From: Symsagittifera roscoffensis
Taxonomy: Eukaryota > Xenacoelomorpha > Acoela > Convolutidae
NCBI RefSeq assembly: GCF_963678635.1
Contig: NC_087063.1
Coordinates: forward strand, 59,404,759 to 59,468,758
Direction of reading: 5' to 3'
Length of the DNA stretch: 64,000 nt
The notes below the pieces were generated by a model. That model was not told the DNA's origin. It saw nothing but the letters and a program-made list of their open reading frames with translations, and made no database searches. Both the position numbers and the translations under genes were made by a program. Positions 24,301 to 28,961 of this stretch are shown here, in pieces. Positions within the stretch are counted from its first letter, which is position 1; each line of letters opens with the position of its first letter.

Positions 24301-27300
24301 AACCTCAGTTTGCCCATGCCAGTTGGAAGAGGCATTAAACACACGATGCACAGTTCCTAGCACAAAGTTTTTCTTGTATCTCATCGGCGCAAGAGCTCTA
24401 AAAGAGAGAGTCAATCCTGTATCAGTTGGTTTTCTGTACCAGGTCGTGTCAACATCAGCGCCGGTCTATTTCACGCTCATGTCAAGAAATGGGAGACTTC
24501 CATTTCCCTGACGTTCAATAGTGAACTCTAGGTTTTGATGAAGTTTATTAACTCTCTCTAAGATTCCAGTGATGTTCTCTGGTTTTGCACTTCGCAGTAT
24601 GTCATCCATATACCGACTAAACACTCGAGCTTTTCGTGATTCGTCTACAGTGCATCCGCAGCACCAACTGGAAGTAGCCATGCGCTTGATCTCTTCCACC
24701 GTGAACGGGGTACATTTACGATGAGACCATTTGCAGCAAACCTTACACCTGATTGAGTAACCGCGGAAAGTAACTTTTACGCCGCACTTGCCACAACAGT
24801 TGTCAGGTTTTTTTCGGTGGTTCCGGCATCTCTGATGACAGAGCTGGTTCGAACGTTTTCATCCAGACGTTTGCAAGTATGACGGCCATGGCAGCGCCCA
24901 TCGCTACACCGTCTCTCTGGATATACCAGTCTTCTCCGGACATGAACCACACATTGGTAACGGATAGCTCCATGAGCTTGTGGCAAGTTGTCCGAGAAAT
25001 GGGCGGAGTTTTATCACCTGTAAAGAGGATGTCACAGGCCAAATCGATAGCCTCTTGCACTGGAACGTTCGTATACAGACTTTTCACGTCAAGTGAAAAA
25101 TTTCTTCGCCTTCCTCTAAGTGGGTCTTACGTAAGATGGCCATCATCTTAGCAGTAGATGTTTCAATATTCGCGGAAGGGATATGACAGAAAAGACCTGC
25201 CAGCCACTTGTTCAGATTATCGTAACAACTTCCTGGTAGAGATAAGACCGGACGCAACGGAATGCCTTCCTTATGTACCTTAGCGAGACCGTCGAGGCGG
25301 GCAGGATGGGAGCCACTGACACGGAGTTTCTGATGTAACTCGTCTGGCAAATCTCCGGTGTCCTTCATTTTCTTTAAAGTGCAGTTGAGCGCTGACTCGG
25401 TTTAGTACACTGAGTTATTGCAGGAGCTAGCAGTAACCTTCTCGAACTGTTGGCATGCTAGTACTTGTTTCAACTTTGAATCATAGTCATCGTTACTCAT
25501 GAGACAGATGCCCTGTCCTTTATCGAAAGGAACGGCTTTCACACGCTTTCAAAGTGGGGTCCTCGCGTTGTTTTTTCATCTCCTTCGTGTACCAGAAAGG
25601 AAGTGCGTTCACCTCGTTCAACACGTCGCTGTTAGCACCTTCGTACTTCAGATAGTAAAAGAGCTTGTCAGCATCCGCCAAAAAATGCAGTTCGTTAAAC
25701 TTATGCAAAACCGGATGCTTGGGGCCAAAGGATAAGTAATCTATAACAAACAGCGGGACATCAACATTATCACCCACGTGTACTGCCTTGCCATTATTGT
25801 GTAGAGGATTCTCCTGGAGGCGCGCTAGGTCGTCCAACTTCTTTCGATGACGATCACTAACTTCCTGGTATGAGACCCTCATATCGTATCTCACATGAAA
25901 GGCAGCAGATGGCAGATAATAACGTGGGACAGCACTGGTGAAGGTCCTGCGTGAGATATCCAGTGAACCAGCCAAACATATTTTTGTCTGCAGTGCTTTC
26001 TGTTTCTCTTTACGCAAGAGACGCTTCTGGAAATTGTGTACTACCGTGCTCTCAAAACACCCGTTGGCTGGCATTTTAAAACGGAGGAACTTCGAGATAA
26101 TGTCATTCTTCAAACAAGTTGACAAAAACTTGATGCGATGACAGCAGAAGCTCAATTTTTGTACAGATCGCTGATATTTAGCAAAAAATGATAAGGCGTC
26201 GCGTTTCTCCAATATCTTCTCAAAAAGTATCCGTGGTAAAATGCATTGATATGTAGTCATGATCTCAGGGAAAAAAACATCAATGGTAAAACGTTTTCGA
26301 CATTATGTCATCATCAGTAACTAAAAAATAGCAAAATTGTACAAATTAAAAGCACATTAAAAATTGGAAAACAATTAAAAACAGATAGAACTGTGATAAC
26401 CAAGTTTGATTGGAACAAGCCACTGGAATGTGGGACAACGTAACAATGTTACTTTTTTGAAGGCTGTAGACAAAGGGGTAAAGCAAAAAGAGACCAGGGG
26501 AGTGTGCAGGCACGGAAGCATGAGGCGTTCTTTCACTCGATATTCTTTTTTTTTGAAAATCGGTAGAAAACTTTCTGAGAAAAGTGATTAAACTTTCCAA
26601 AGCGTCAAAAAATGCAAAGACAGAGGCGAAGCTGCGCTTCTCAAACACTATCGGGAAAGCAGCTCTATCAAGTGAAATTTGAAAAAAAAAAGATAGAAAT
26701 AAGCCTCGAGTTAGTGAAACTTTGATACGTATGCGCTTCGAACTTGCGACCTCGAGATTTGGATTCTCACGCCCTGCGCTCTCGGCCACGAACGCTTAAC
26801 AACCGGCAAACACTAGTCACAAATGAAGCAGCTACATATGATAACAAATTGCAAAAGCTATGCAGCACAGGTGGCAGCGGATACAAATATACACAATTTT
26901 CCAAGTAATAGTTTGGAATATAACAAGCTGAAGGCATCTATACTAATTTTGCATGTAATAAATTGGAAAACATGAAACTACATTATCCATAAATTATGCA
27001 TTGGAAAAAATAGCGAGATATAATGAACTTTTATGATTGCTATGTTGATTGAAACAAATAGCTTTTTTCGGTTCATTTGATGAATTTAAAATGTATCAGT
27101 TGTGTTAACTTATTACTATTCGAATGTCATGCTAGAAGCACATGCTATCAAAAAGCCGTAAAGGTGCCCAAAAACTGGCACCAATATTTAAGACTTAGAG
27201 TAGAAAAAATAGTCGCAGTATAACACAAGCGCTCACTAAGGTTAGCTAGAGTAAAAAAATCCCAATCCCATCAAGACATTTCAAATTCAAATTAGCAACT

Positions 27301-28501
27301 GAACAAAACTTATGAAGCGGAAACAAGGCCAACCATCTTTGAGCAGACACCAGTTCAGCCGGAAAAAAAACTGATTTTGTGGAAAACTTTTAAAAGTTTC
27401 CAGTCCCTACTGAAACTACCCTGTAGTAACAAGTACCCACCCAGTAGTTAAATTTGAATTTTCAAGAAATTGAGCGCTCACTAAGGTTAGCTAGAGTAAA
27501 AAAAATCCCAATCCCATCAAGACATTTCAAATTCAAATTAGCAACTGAACAAAACTTATGAAGCGGAAACAAGGCCAACCATCTTTGAGCAGACACCAGT
27601 TCAGCCGGAAAAAAAACTGATTTTGTGGAAAACTTTTAAAAGTTTCCAGTCCCTACTGAAACTACCCTGTAGTAACAAGTACCCACCCAGTAGTTAAATT
27701 TGAATTTTCAAGAAATTGAGCATAGCAGCATTATAAGTTATCTAAAGTTATTCAACTGATTATGTTAAACAAGTCGTTAACCCGAAAAAAAGTCTACCTT
27801 CCGATTTAATAACGCTTGCTAATGCAAGCGTGAAGATGCCTTCAGAAATTTGAGCTAGTGTTGTAAACAATTTTATTTAAAAAACAAACAAGCTTACTTT
27901 GCACACAAGAGCGCGCAGCTGTGTGTAAGGTACAAGAAACTGAATTTTTCCTTGTGTGAGGGCCTTTCCATTCTTTTGCAGCCTCTTGTCTATAGACTCC
28001 TGAGCTTCTGTAATCGCCCAGTTGTTCAGTGGCGGGGGAAATTTGTTCATAATGACACCTTTGATTACTTCGATGTCGTTGGAGGGAGTTGTACAAATAG
28101 GATAAAGACATTTGCTTAATATCAAATCTTGGATGTAGAGAGCAGCTGCTTCGGTCAACGTCAATGTTGGATGTATTTCTGACAATATCTAAAAGACGCA
28201 ATATCTATAAGACTCAGCAGAGACAATTAATTAAGGTTTTTAGAGAAAAATAGAAGTCAGGGTCTAAACAGTATTGATATGAATTTGGCTCTGTACAATT
28301 ATAGAAGTTTCGCACTGAAAGACCTTAGCTTGTACACTCTCGAACTGTTGGAAGCGTGCTAAAATTTATCGGGAAAGATCCCCAAATATATGGTCATGAA
28401 AACCACGGTAATGGAATACTTACTCGTTCGAGTCCTTCAATTAAAAATCTTTCCCATTTCGGACGATTTGCTTCTGATTTGAAATCATATTTCACATCCA
28501 T
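3246..28501 (-). CDS. SOS: Son of sevenless (SOS) Ras/Rac guanine-nucleotide exchange factor, 19 exons, 3'-partial
   Basis: Multi-exon gene read on the minus strand from ATG at 28501. Inferred exons: 28424-28501, 27898-28188, 21733-21825, 21219-21299, 20883-21113, 18072-18167, 17828-17995, 17431-17532, 16872-17127, 16064-16466, 15470-15718, 15023-15181, 14567-14834, 14192-14359, 13663-13845, 11377-11497, 10878-11170, 3584-3796, 3246-3339. Every internal junction is GT-AG and phases agree; exons 1-17 total 3240 nt. Domain order is that of animal SOS: tandem histone fold (about residues 1-180), DH (about 190-400), PH (about 466-600), REM/RasGEFN (about 600-750), Cdc25 catalytic domain (about 826-1060), then a Ser/Pro-rich tail. 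SOS proteins are cytosolic, are recruited to receptor tyrosine kinases through Grb2/Drk binding of the proline-rich tail, and load GTP on Ras; DH-PH acts on Rac and membrane lipid. No Grb2-type PxxPxR motif is visible yet, consistent with a missing 3' end. Introns are heavily invaded by repeats. Confidence 0.93.
3584..3796 (-). CDS. SOS: SOS exon 18 (start of Ser/Pro-rich tail)
   Basis: 71 codons opening DKKYLNVSLKSPGIKPSPGS, matching SOS 'KKYSYPLKSPGVRPSNP', then a Ser/Thr-rich stretch. Acceptor CGGTTTAG, donor AGT|GTAAGT. The preceding intron (3797-10877) contains the whole 6.2 kb gypsy element. Confidence 0.87.
3868..3930. repeat. Dispersed repeat head (GCGAAGC-type hairpin)
   Basis: ACAGAAGCGATGCTGCGTTT followed by CGCTAACACTAGCGAG matches the heads at 471 and 26622. 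It is a fragment in SOS intron 17. Confidence 0.5.
4313..4518 (+). repeat. 5' LTR of gypsy element
   Basis: TGTCATAGTATCTAAATTTA ... GTCTTTTCACA. It matches 10291-10496 except for GTTTGT/GTTCGT and GAACTA/GAGCTA. Confidence 0.96.
4519..4536 (+). promoter_or_regulatory. Primer-binding site
   Basis: TGGCGCAGCCAACAGGCC starts directly after the LTR; TGG is complementary to the CCA end of a tRNA. I cannot name the tRNA from memory with confidence. A run of 12 G follows at 4542-4553. Confidence 0.7.
4606..10014 (+). CDS. Gag-Pol polyprotein of Ty3/gypsy element
   Basis: Single open frame; it is open from 4492, but the first ATG is at 4606 with a CACCA context, giving about 1802 residues. In order: Gag capsid-like region (to about 5300); two zinc knuckles at about 5335-5450, the second canonical (CNFCRKTGHYERTC); aspartic protease with D-S-G (VWIDSGSPISIF, about 5724) and a downstream IIGRDL; RT with FSTMDLTYTYGQLPL, YGLTTMPAEFQRVMD and FIDDILVV (about 6475-6705); RNase H (VCDASHNGLGAVL, ELEMLAVVWG, TDHKAL); integrase with an HH-CC region (about 8319-8430) and D,D,E at LDFWGP (8517), VDQGTNF (8697) and GCVERTIGSIKNSV (about 8799); then a basic, low-complexity C-tail. 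Gag and Pol are in one frame, so no frameshift signal is needed. No stop or frameshift is seen, so it may be competent for transposition. Confidence 0.94.
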   Translation: MLWEFWFNRFIWGMVAKHSINPRNFYYASTLTAAQIADLPEEVDGKNRLASEQTLISNLYLCLGEKGQDELHKRKPHLDLAATRYSRVLDTIETEFRKERNETYETFQLLARKQQIGESLEQFHSVLSGLAARCNFGALETRILRDVFIVNVNNREAQNELCRSTKTPEEVYRIALSYERGYKYAKSYGSITGGGTSGTAGGAGAFQIKTEPVGAIRGGYSNNRQRGRGSFRGRADMRGAGSRRCYNCDQPNFTPEHITTCPAKNATCNFCRKTGHYERTCRGKRNNRGRPAVGLIQNQEDMETTEVDDAEDTYSQHENSVGWVNTPVKKQRSWDSDSSGDYVVMAIRSRKETDLKVAGSRLPIKVNGKQTNVWIDSGSPISIFTIGELKRTLGTAGVKVKTPAPEDEEFRDYENNPLRLLGTMDVLLETNGWVTNANIRVIGGSRPSIIGRDLMPNLGLQIVQKAPEENVMSVQNDQLAAEATEVENSLDNWQIYFSKQFENLFNRVGKIKNYRVHADFFETLTPIQQKGRRVPITLQEKVDKEIDKLLQQGHIEKLNECWDKYFVSPIVITVKKDGSVKLALESRELNKQVHKNKYQMPNIEELMDTVGQTISERKPGEIYFSTMDLTYTYGQLPLSPETSIQCNFSLVGGKSTGTYRFRTGFYGLTTMPAEFQRVMDTILSEFPQAHAFIDDILVVTKGTEIEHISTVEKILRKLDRENMSLKLIKCQFARKECEWLGHKITRTGITPLVRKTEPIESLKAPKTVSQLKSFMGSIHSLHKYLPALAGSSASLRPLLSRKNDYIWSDECQISFENLKKQVANIVELRHFDVHRDTRIVCDASHNGLGAVLEQLNSDGWRPISFASRYLNAAEKNYSTNELEMLAVVWGAEYFRNYVLGRKFLVVTDHKALVSLLNGNNKKNKTMFSRLTRWLDRLIPFDFQVEHKPGAKMGLADYLSRHPSLEPQPISTYDSMFTVAKISRIRSALGFKKKTFSKNKLESPSVTNNRRVCNISNRKRPVEGERSCDGNWANHRATNCISGRSIESSKNLVGTIIEANFSYSKSLNSSINNHNSSNLIMERKIRKLLERHPSISSSDEIEEIDVNIQAVTTEVRSTKTNTIISIPSVYPGESYPPVNPENKVMSIIPRNCKIVSKQTALPELFNLRFIESQYKSDPQLQAIIELIKCKDPQLHSKIAAMSKYFAQYTQDFHVRDGCLWMDERLVIPNTLQTAVVNRLHYYHHGKSSMFDAAKDIWYPYMFRSLATIAGNCPECTLAGKNLKNMCSKDDIGKIPEPKEPNESIQLDFWGPINYLKESKKYVLVAVDRFSRWPSAMVCNSNRSDKIIKFLKAYIIAHGVPRQIRVDQGTNFMSKEVKTFCHEQGIEILTSPVNDHRATGCVERTIGSIKNSVLTYAREDKPEPLDRMVERALGALRFVKNASLNITPFEAHHGREANTVLRNLTKKPTLRNLNWENVIRSKYECLDERDPIAQAMPEPMDTNWGIRSDTEYDRKNRRGPLKLADEQAANQDDEPGIARAPNDPVEIPPAVVMQRTGERNMNRYRPLKSKIVDQTEHTIKMSNGAVLRKSGVALRKAKFPKKRVPGGQITAPPTPWDLKRKLLMSRNHPGSSTGNQPGNSKGTKKNFHSIMGKGARFRNLESAENSDSESEDHLPLSTTKLVAKQTSGRVNGGEDGQGTSSGGRDQVQPEVITVRPSNEETAKEHTLACETGIENDRGRANTEGTEPQETEREPEHIPVTGGRKRGRKQRLVSYSSQDSASSLDETSSRRSGRKRTAVTKMGES
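10281..10290 (+). promoter_or_regulatory. Polypurine tract
   Basis: AGGAGGGAAA abuts the 3' LTR, the normal position of the plus-strand primer of LTR retrotransposons. Confidence 0.8.
10291..10496 (+). repeat. 3' LTR of gypsy element
   Basis: 206 bp, nearly identical to the 5' LTR, followed by the CACT target duplication. Confidence 0.96.
10497..10877. other. Remainder of SOS intron 17
   Basis: Nothing recognised apart from the target duplication at its left edge. AT-rich. Confidence 0.4.
10878..11170 (-). CDS. SOS: SOS exon 17 (end of Cdc25 domain)
   Basis: NTFTNVLHIEDSAKTHTSNT then LINFSK, MMYQPMPYNLKPMESIQAYL and DKLYDMSLQLEPRDSNF, matching 'YLTNILKTEEG', 'LINFSK', 'YQNQPYCLRVE' and 'LFNKSLEIEPRNP'. 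The donor is the least certain of the set (AAA|GTGGTG); it was chosen because phase and family alignment both fit exon 18. Confidence 0.88.
11377..11497 (-). CDS. SOS: SOS exon 16 (Cdc25, helical hairpin region)
   Basis: KLPKETKDIKHGLISKYI through ALKKTNPPLVPYLG, equivalent to SOS 'QKKILEEAHELS...KYLAKLRSINPPCVPFFG'. Ends with a split Gly codon at donor G|GTAGGT. Confidence 0.93.
11525..11610. repeat. Dispersed repeat fragment (ACTTGCGGTACAACAC family)
   Basis: CACCACTTGCGGTACAACAC followed by poly-A-rich text resembles 18320-18360, 18625-18690 and 22065-22130, which share TTCGCACCACTTGCRATRCA. Intronic. Confidence 0.5.
11780..12840. repeat. Second copy of the 155-178 bp tandem-unit repeat
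   Basis: The same units as at 1085-2460 (CGATTGAACACAACCTGAGA, 'ACTGGGCATATCC', 'AGATTTCGCAGGATAATTTG'), ending with the tail CTTTTTCG..GGCTGTAGACAG and AGGGGCGAAGT near 12720-12830. It lies in SOS intron 15. Confidence 0.7.
13265..13345 (-). repeat. tRNA-derived SINE
   Basis: The reverse complement shows an A-box-like TAGCCTGGAGG and a good B box GGGTTCGAATC, spaced as in tRNA promoters. The T-arm region folds with a 7-bp stem but an oversized loop, and the acceptor stem is not convincing, so I read it as a pol III SINE head, not a functional tRNA. Confidence 0.55.
13663..13845 (-). CDS. SOS: SOS exon 15 (Cdc25 core)
   Basis: 61 codons with LEERLALLVRGWEIAQALEE then LNNFSGVLHVISGLNYSAVS, the SCR2 block that packs on Ras. 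The acceptor after CATGTTCAG was chosen because it restores exact family spacing to exon 14. Confidence 0.94.
14192..14359 (-). CDS. SOS: SOS exon 14 (Cdc25 core)
   Basis: Starts LHPLEIARQITLIESEMF, the most recognisable Cdc25/SCR1 motif (SOS: LHPIEIARQLTLLESDLY). Ends ...WQNFNNK before donor GTATGG. Confidence 0.96.
14430..14451. repeat. Poly-C tract in SOS intron 13
   Basis: 22 consecutive C on the plus strand (poly-G in SOS sense) in the short intron between exons 13 and 14. Length is likely to be polymorphic and error-prone. Confidence 0.9.
14567..14834 (-). CDS. SOS: SOS exon 13 (REM end to Cdc25 hairpin region)
   Basis: VLNVMRYWINNHYEDFKKD opens the exon and PRVEWHLATPMDPSTFNLIT closes it, equivalent to SOS 'VLNVCRHWVEHHFYDF' and '[20 protein letters not shown]'. 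Donor ACG|GTAAAC. Confidence 0.95.
15023..15181 (-). CDS. SOS: SOS exon 12 (REM)
   Basis: SFCEPTDLFNLLKIRFNIPD through VRKFKKEYAHPVQS, matching SOS '[20 protein letters not shown]' and 'KRFRKEYIQPVQ'. Both ends are split Arg codons. Confidence 0.95.
15470..15718 (-). CDS. SOS: SOS exon 11 (start of REM/RasGEFN)
   Basis: Begins TLERILDKYI and ends LVERLTFHLHADHAYIEDFF then TTYR, the diagnostic REM-domain motif, with a split Arg codon at the donor (AG|GTAAAG). Confidence 0.94.
15719..16063. other. SOS intron 10, nothing seen
   Basis: AT-rich intron without a recognisable repeat or RNA. Confidence 0.4.
16064..16466 (-). CDS. SOS: SOS exon 10 (PH domain with Ser/His-rich insert)
   Basis: Encodes the PH core: SRLVFLLDGFILCCRRKG (strands 3-4), YRVKEWFRMREIEILD and a C-terminal WMVAMLSVHSR helix. 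Between strands there is a low-complexity insert rich in Ser and ending in a four-His run (roughly 16150-16300), longer than in vertebrate SOS. Donor GG|GTAACG. Confidence 0.92.
16467..16871. other. SOS intron 9, nothing seen
   Basis: AT-rich intron without a recognisable repeat or RNA. Confidence 0.4.
16872..17127 (-). CDS. SOS: SOS exon 9 (DH end and linker helix)
   Basis: 85 codons plus one base. ALLITSPEKKDRYELSQAL is the last DH helix. The exon ends ...GGEIIM with a split Glu codon joining exon 10, reproducing the family's 'IMEG' entry into the PH domain. Donor GTAAGA. Confidence 0.9.
17431..17532 (-). CDS. SOS: SOS exon 8 (DH)
   Basis: 34 codons with ELYKYVLPRLMYNLVSHAAT, the highly conserved DH helix equivalent to QYVLPRLLLAPVYH. 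The acceptor region is tandemly duplicated just upstream (see 17520-17610), so alternative acceptors are possible. Confidence 0.9.
17520..17610 (-). repeat. Tandem duplication of the exon 8 acceptor region
   Basis: The segment CCCAATTCTTTCTGAAAAGA then AGAAATAACAGATGTAT is followed about 50 bp later by CCCAATTTTTTCTGAAAAGA then AGAAAGAACAAATGTAT. In SOS sense each copy carries a pyrimidine tract and a CAG, so two candidate 3' splice sites lie about 50 nt apart upstream of exon 8. Confidence 0.75.
17828..17995 (-). CDS. SOS: SOS exon 7 (DH)
   Basis: 56 codons: ETPLVGDAFLEFAELM, then YVSFAHNIADDQVEYM, equivalent to SOS 'PLVGSCFEDLAE' and 'YESYARDI'. Donor AAA|GTGAGT. Confidence 0.92.
18072..18167 (-). 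CDS. SOS: SOS exon 6 (DH)
   Basis: 32 codons, KFDEIFHTIHSLHEISNQFL onward, matching DH conserved region 'IF..I..IHELS'. Acceptor TTATTTCAG, donor AAT|GTAAGA. Confidence 0.9.
18290..18720. repeat. Two dispersed-repeat copies in SOS intron 5
   Basis: GAGCTTCGCACCACTTGCGA at about 18325 and AGGCGAAGCGGACCTTCGCA at about 18612 share the hairpin head and ACTTGCRATRCAACACAAAC. Between them (18430-18600) lies a 'TTGAGCAGACACGTTGATGG' segment that recurs near 20075 and twice at 27340-27600. Confidence 0.55.
19080..19790. repeat. Third copy of the 155-178 bp tandem-unit repeat
   Basis: The units CGATTGAACACTCAACCTCA, TTCGATTAAACCCTTGGTAT and TTCGATTGAACCCAAAAACT recur at the expected spacing, and the tail near 19740 resembles the other copies. 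SOS intron 5. Confidence 0.65.
20440..20520 (-). repeat. Degenerate tRNA-derived SINE
   Basis: Reverse complement reads TGGGCTAGATTTAAAGCCGT ... GGTCTTGGGTTCTGTCGG, a weak A box and a B box missing the central GA. It resembles the SINE at 13265 with more decay. Confidence 0.4.
20883..21113 (-). CDS. SOS: SOS exon 5 (linker and first DH helices)
   Basis: 77 codons. VLLEVLE continues directly from CADK as in the family. The second half (KTERYHHIVKHL...QRNIQMIIYVFISPLEKL) is the first DH helix. Donor GAG|GTTAAT. Confidence 0.87.
21219..21299 (-). CDS. SOS: SOS exon 4 (histone fold end)
   Basis: 27 codons ending VEDVRNALCADK, equivalent to the SOS segment DIKVAMCADK. Donor AAG|GTTAGG. The acceptor is a plain TTAG with a moderate pyrimidine tract. 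Confidence 0.87.
21733..21825 (-). CDS. SOS: SOS exon 3 (histone fold, second half)
   Basis: 31 codons, including DVMWLIAGCVEFLCVDLFR, matching the second histone-fold helix. Acceptor TTTTCAG, donor GGGTAAGT. It is separated from exon 2 by a 6.07 kb intron holding a Penelope-like element. Confidence 0.88.
22045..22135. repeat. Dispersed repeat fragment (GGCGAAGC hairpin head)
   Basis: ACAGGCGAAGCGGAGCTTCG then CACCACTTGCGATG matches the family at 18325 and 18612. SOS intron 2. Confidence 0.5.
22260..23552. repeat. Fourth copy of the 155-178 bp tandem-unit repeat (left part)
   Basis: At least six diverged units with TTCGATTGAA.. and GGGCGTAG/GGGCGTGG landmarks. One unit is freshly duplicated near 22990-23270 (AACGTCCCACT and GAGTGACGG recur). 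It is interrupted at ACTTTTTT by the Penelope-like element; the repeat resumes at 26453. Confidence 0.7.
23553..23749 (-). repeat. Downstream terminal repeat of Penelope-like element
   Basis: GATCTCAGGGAAAAAAATCA ... CAATGTTAC, about 93% like 26261-26452 by eye. On the minus strand the hammerhead-like core reads CTGATAA, altered at one conserved position. Confidence 0.85.
23746..26260 (-). pseudogene. Penelope-like RT / GIY-YIG endonuclease ORF, broken
   Basis: Reads from ATG at 26260, abutting the upstream repeat, to a TAA at 23746; about 838 codons if unbroken. Visible pieces: an N-terminal region (26260-25520); GLAKVHKEG and RPVLSLPGSCYDNLNKWL (25368-25084); SLYTNVPVQEAIDLA (25087-24803); the catalytic SRYMDDIL (24699-24466); and a C-terminal GIY-YIG-type domain with VVYEITCSRCQSSYVGQTTR and REH (24060-23900). 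At least three frameshifts separate the pieces and a TAG at about 24466 interrupts an otherwise continuous frame. RT plus GIY-YIG is diagnostic of Penelope-like elements, which prime reverse transcription at nicked DNA. This copy is dead. Confidence 0.9.
26261..26452 (-). repeat. Upstream terminal repeat of Penelope-like element
   Basis: GATCTCAGGGAAAAAAACAT ... CAATGTTAC. It contains the better-preserved hammerhead-like motif. Confidence 0.85.
26288..26325 (-). ncRNA. Hammerhead-ribozyme-like motif
   Basis: On the minus strand CTGATGA (26317-26311) is followed by TGACATAATGTC, a 4-bp stem (GACA/TGTC) with loop TAA, then GAAA and ACGT. That is the CUGAUGA...GAAA core of a hammerhead, with one extra U before stem II. 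Penelope-like elements are known to carry minimal hammerheads in their terminal repeats. Stem III and the cleavage site were not verified. Confidence 0.5.
26453..26560. repeat. Tail of the tandem-unit repeat, right of the Penelope insertion
   Basis: ACTTTTTTGAAGGCTGTAGA then CAAAGGGGTAAAG continues the sequence interrupted at 23552 and matches the tails near 2350 and 12715. Confidence 0.7.
26610..26830 (-). repeat. tRNA-derived SINE with GGCGAAGC head
   Basis: The head AGAGGCGAAGCTGCGCTTCT is followed by a region whose reverse complement reads GTGGCCGAGAGCGCAGGGCG (A box) and GGTCGCAAGTTCGAAGCG (B box), typical of Leu/Ser-tRNA-derived SINEs. The best-preserved member in the window. Confidence 0.6.
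27229..27718. repeat. 245-bp tandem duplication in SOS intron 2
   Basis: GCGCTCACTAAGGTTAGCTA begins at 27229 and again at 27474. The two units are almost identical to their ends (CAAGAAATTGAG). They contain the TTGAGCAGACACCAGTTCAG segment of the dispersed family seen near 18540 and 20075. Confidence 0.9.
27898..28188 (-). CDS. SOS: SOS exon 2 (histone fold)
   Basis: 97 codons between acceptor TCTTTTAG and donor AAA|GTAAGC. Contains IHPTLTLTEAAALYIQDLIL and NWAITEAQESIDKR, equivalent to the SOS histone-fold HPTL and KWAIADAQ segments. Confidence 0.92.
28424..28501 (-). CDS. SOS: SOS exon 1 (start of histone-fold module)
   Basis: ATG followed by a reading that includes YDFKSEANRPKWERFL, closely matching the SOS N-terminus (Y-x-F-x-S-E-x-N-x-P-K-W). 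Donor CGA|GTAAGT. The frame stays open upstream to a possible acceptor (CTTTTAG) near 28573, so a slightly longer N-terminus cannot be excluded, but this ATG gives the family's usual length. Confidence 0.85.
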
Positions 28502-28625
28502 TACACCTGAAAACCTGGTAAACTCAAAGATTTCATTAACTTTAAGCACCAAAGGTGATATGGCGCAAAAACCTAAAAGTTAGCATAATTGTTGTGATAA
28601 ACTTATTAAATAGTTTGAGATTAGA

Positions 28626-28961
28626 ATGTCAATGAAAACAAGGAATGGATCTGTTGGAGATAGAGCTCAGGCAACAACATCAGACGACGCAGATCATTGT
28701 CTTGAATGCAAGAAAGGGGGTGGTGAGAACTGGATTCAATGCGATATCTGTGACGGCTGGTTTCACGATGGATGCTCCGGTCATCCTGTTGATCTTCCCC
28801 CCAAGGTAACACAAGCTAAGTTGTTGCTCTTTTGTTGCCTGATTTGTTTCAATAAAAAAACTTCACTTCCCTCTGTTGACGAAGTTGCAAATACCATCAC
28901 GAAAAAAATCCTGAGATCATTGAAAAGGCAAAAACCGAGTCATTTAAGGGCGACGCGGTGA
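28626..28961 (+). CDS. Short PHD-finger protein, truncated at retroelement junction
   Basis: 111 codons from ATG at 28626. Residues about 22-75 form a PHD finger: CLEC, CDIC, GWFHDGC, then CCLIC, a Cys4-His-Cys3 zinc pattern with the conserved aromatic two residues before His. PHD fingers bind histone H3 tails in chromatin proteins, and also occur in ORF1 of some non-LTR retrotransposons. A short basic, helix-prone stretch follows and the frame stops at the exact edge of the LTR that begins at about 28959, so the original protein was probably longer. The ATG lies 124 bp from the SOS ATG, divergently, so a shared promoter is possible. I cannot tell host gene from transposon ORF1 fragment. Confidence 0.6.
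   Translation: MSMKTRNGSVGDRAQATTSDDADHCLECKKGGGENWIQCDICDGWFHDGCSGHPVDLPPKVTQAKLLLFCCLICFNKKTSLPSVDEVANTITKKILRSLKRQKPSHLRATR

Larger units (their letters stand above)
23553..26452 (-). mobile_element. Penelope-like element with terminal direct repeats and GIY-YIG domain
   Basis: Direct repeats of about 195 bp (23553-23749 and 26261-26452) flank a decayed RT ORF read on the minus strand, the usual Penelope-like layout. Insertion is into the tandem-unit repeat, with ACTTTTTT at both sides (about 23542-23549 and 26452-26459) as a probable target duplication. Lies in SOS intron 2 in the same orientation as SOS. Confidence 0.88.
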
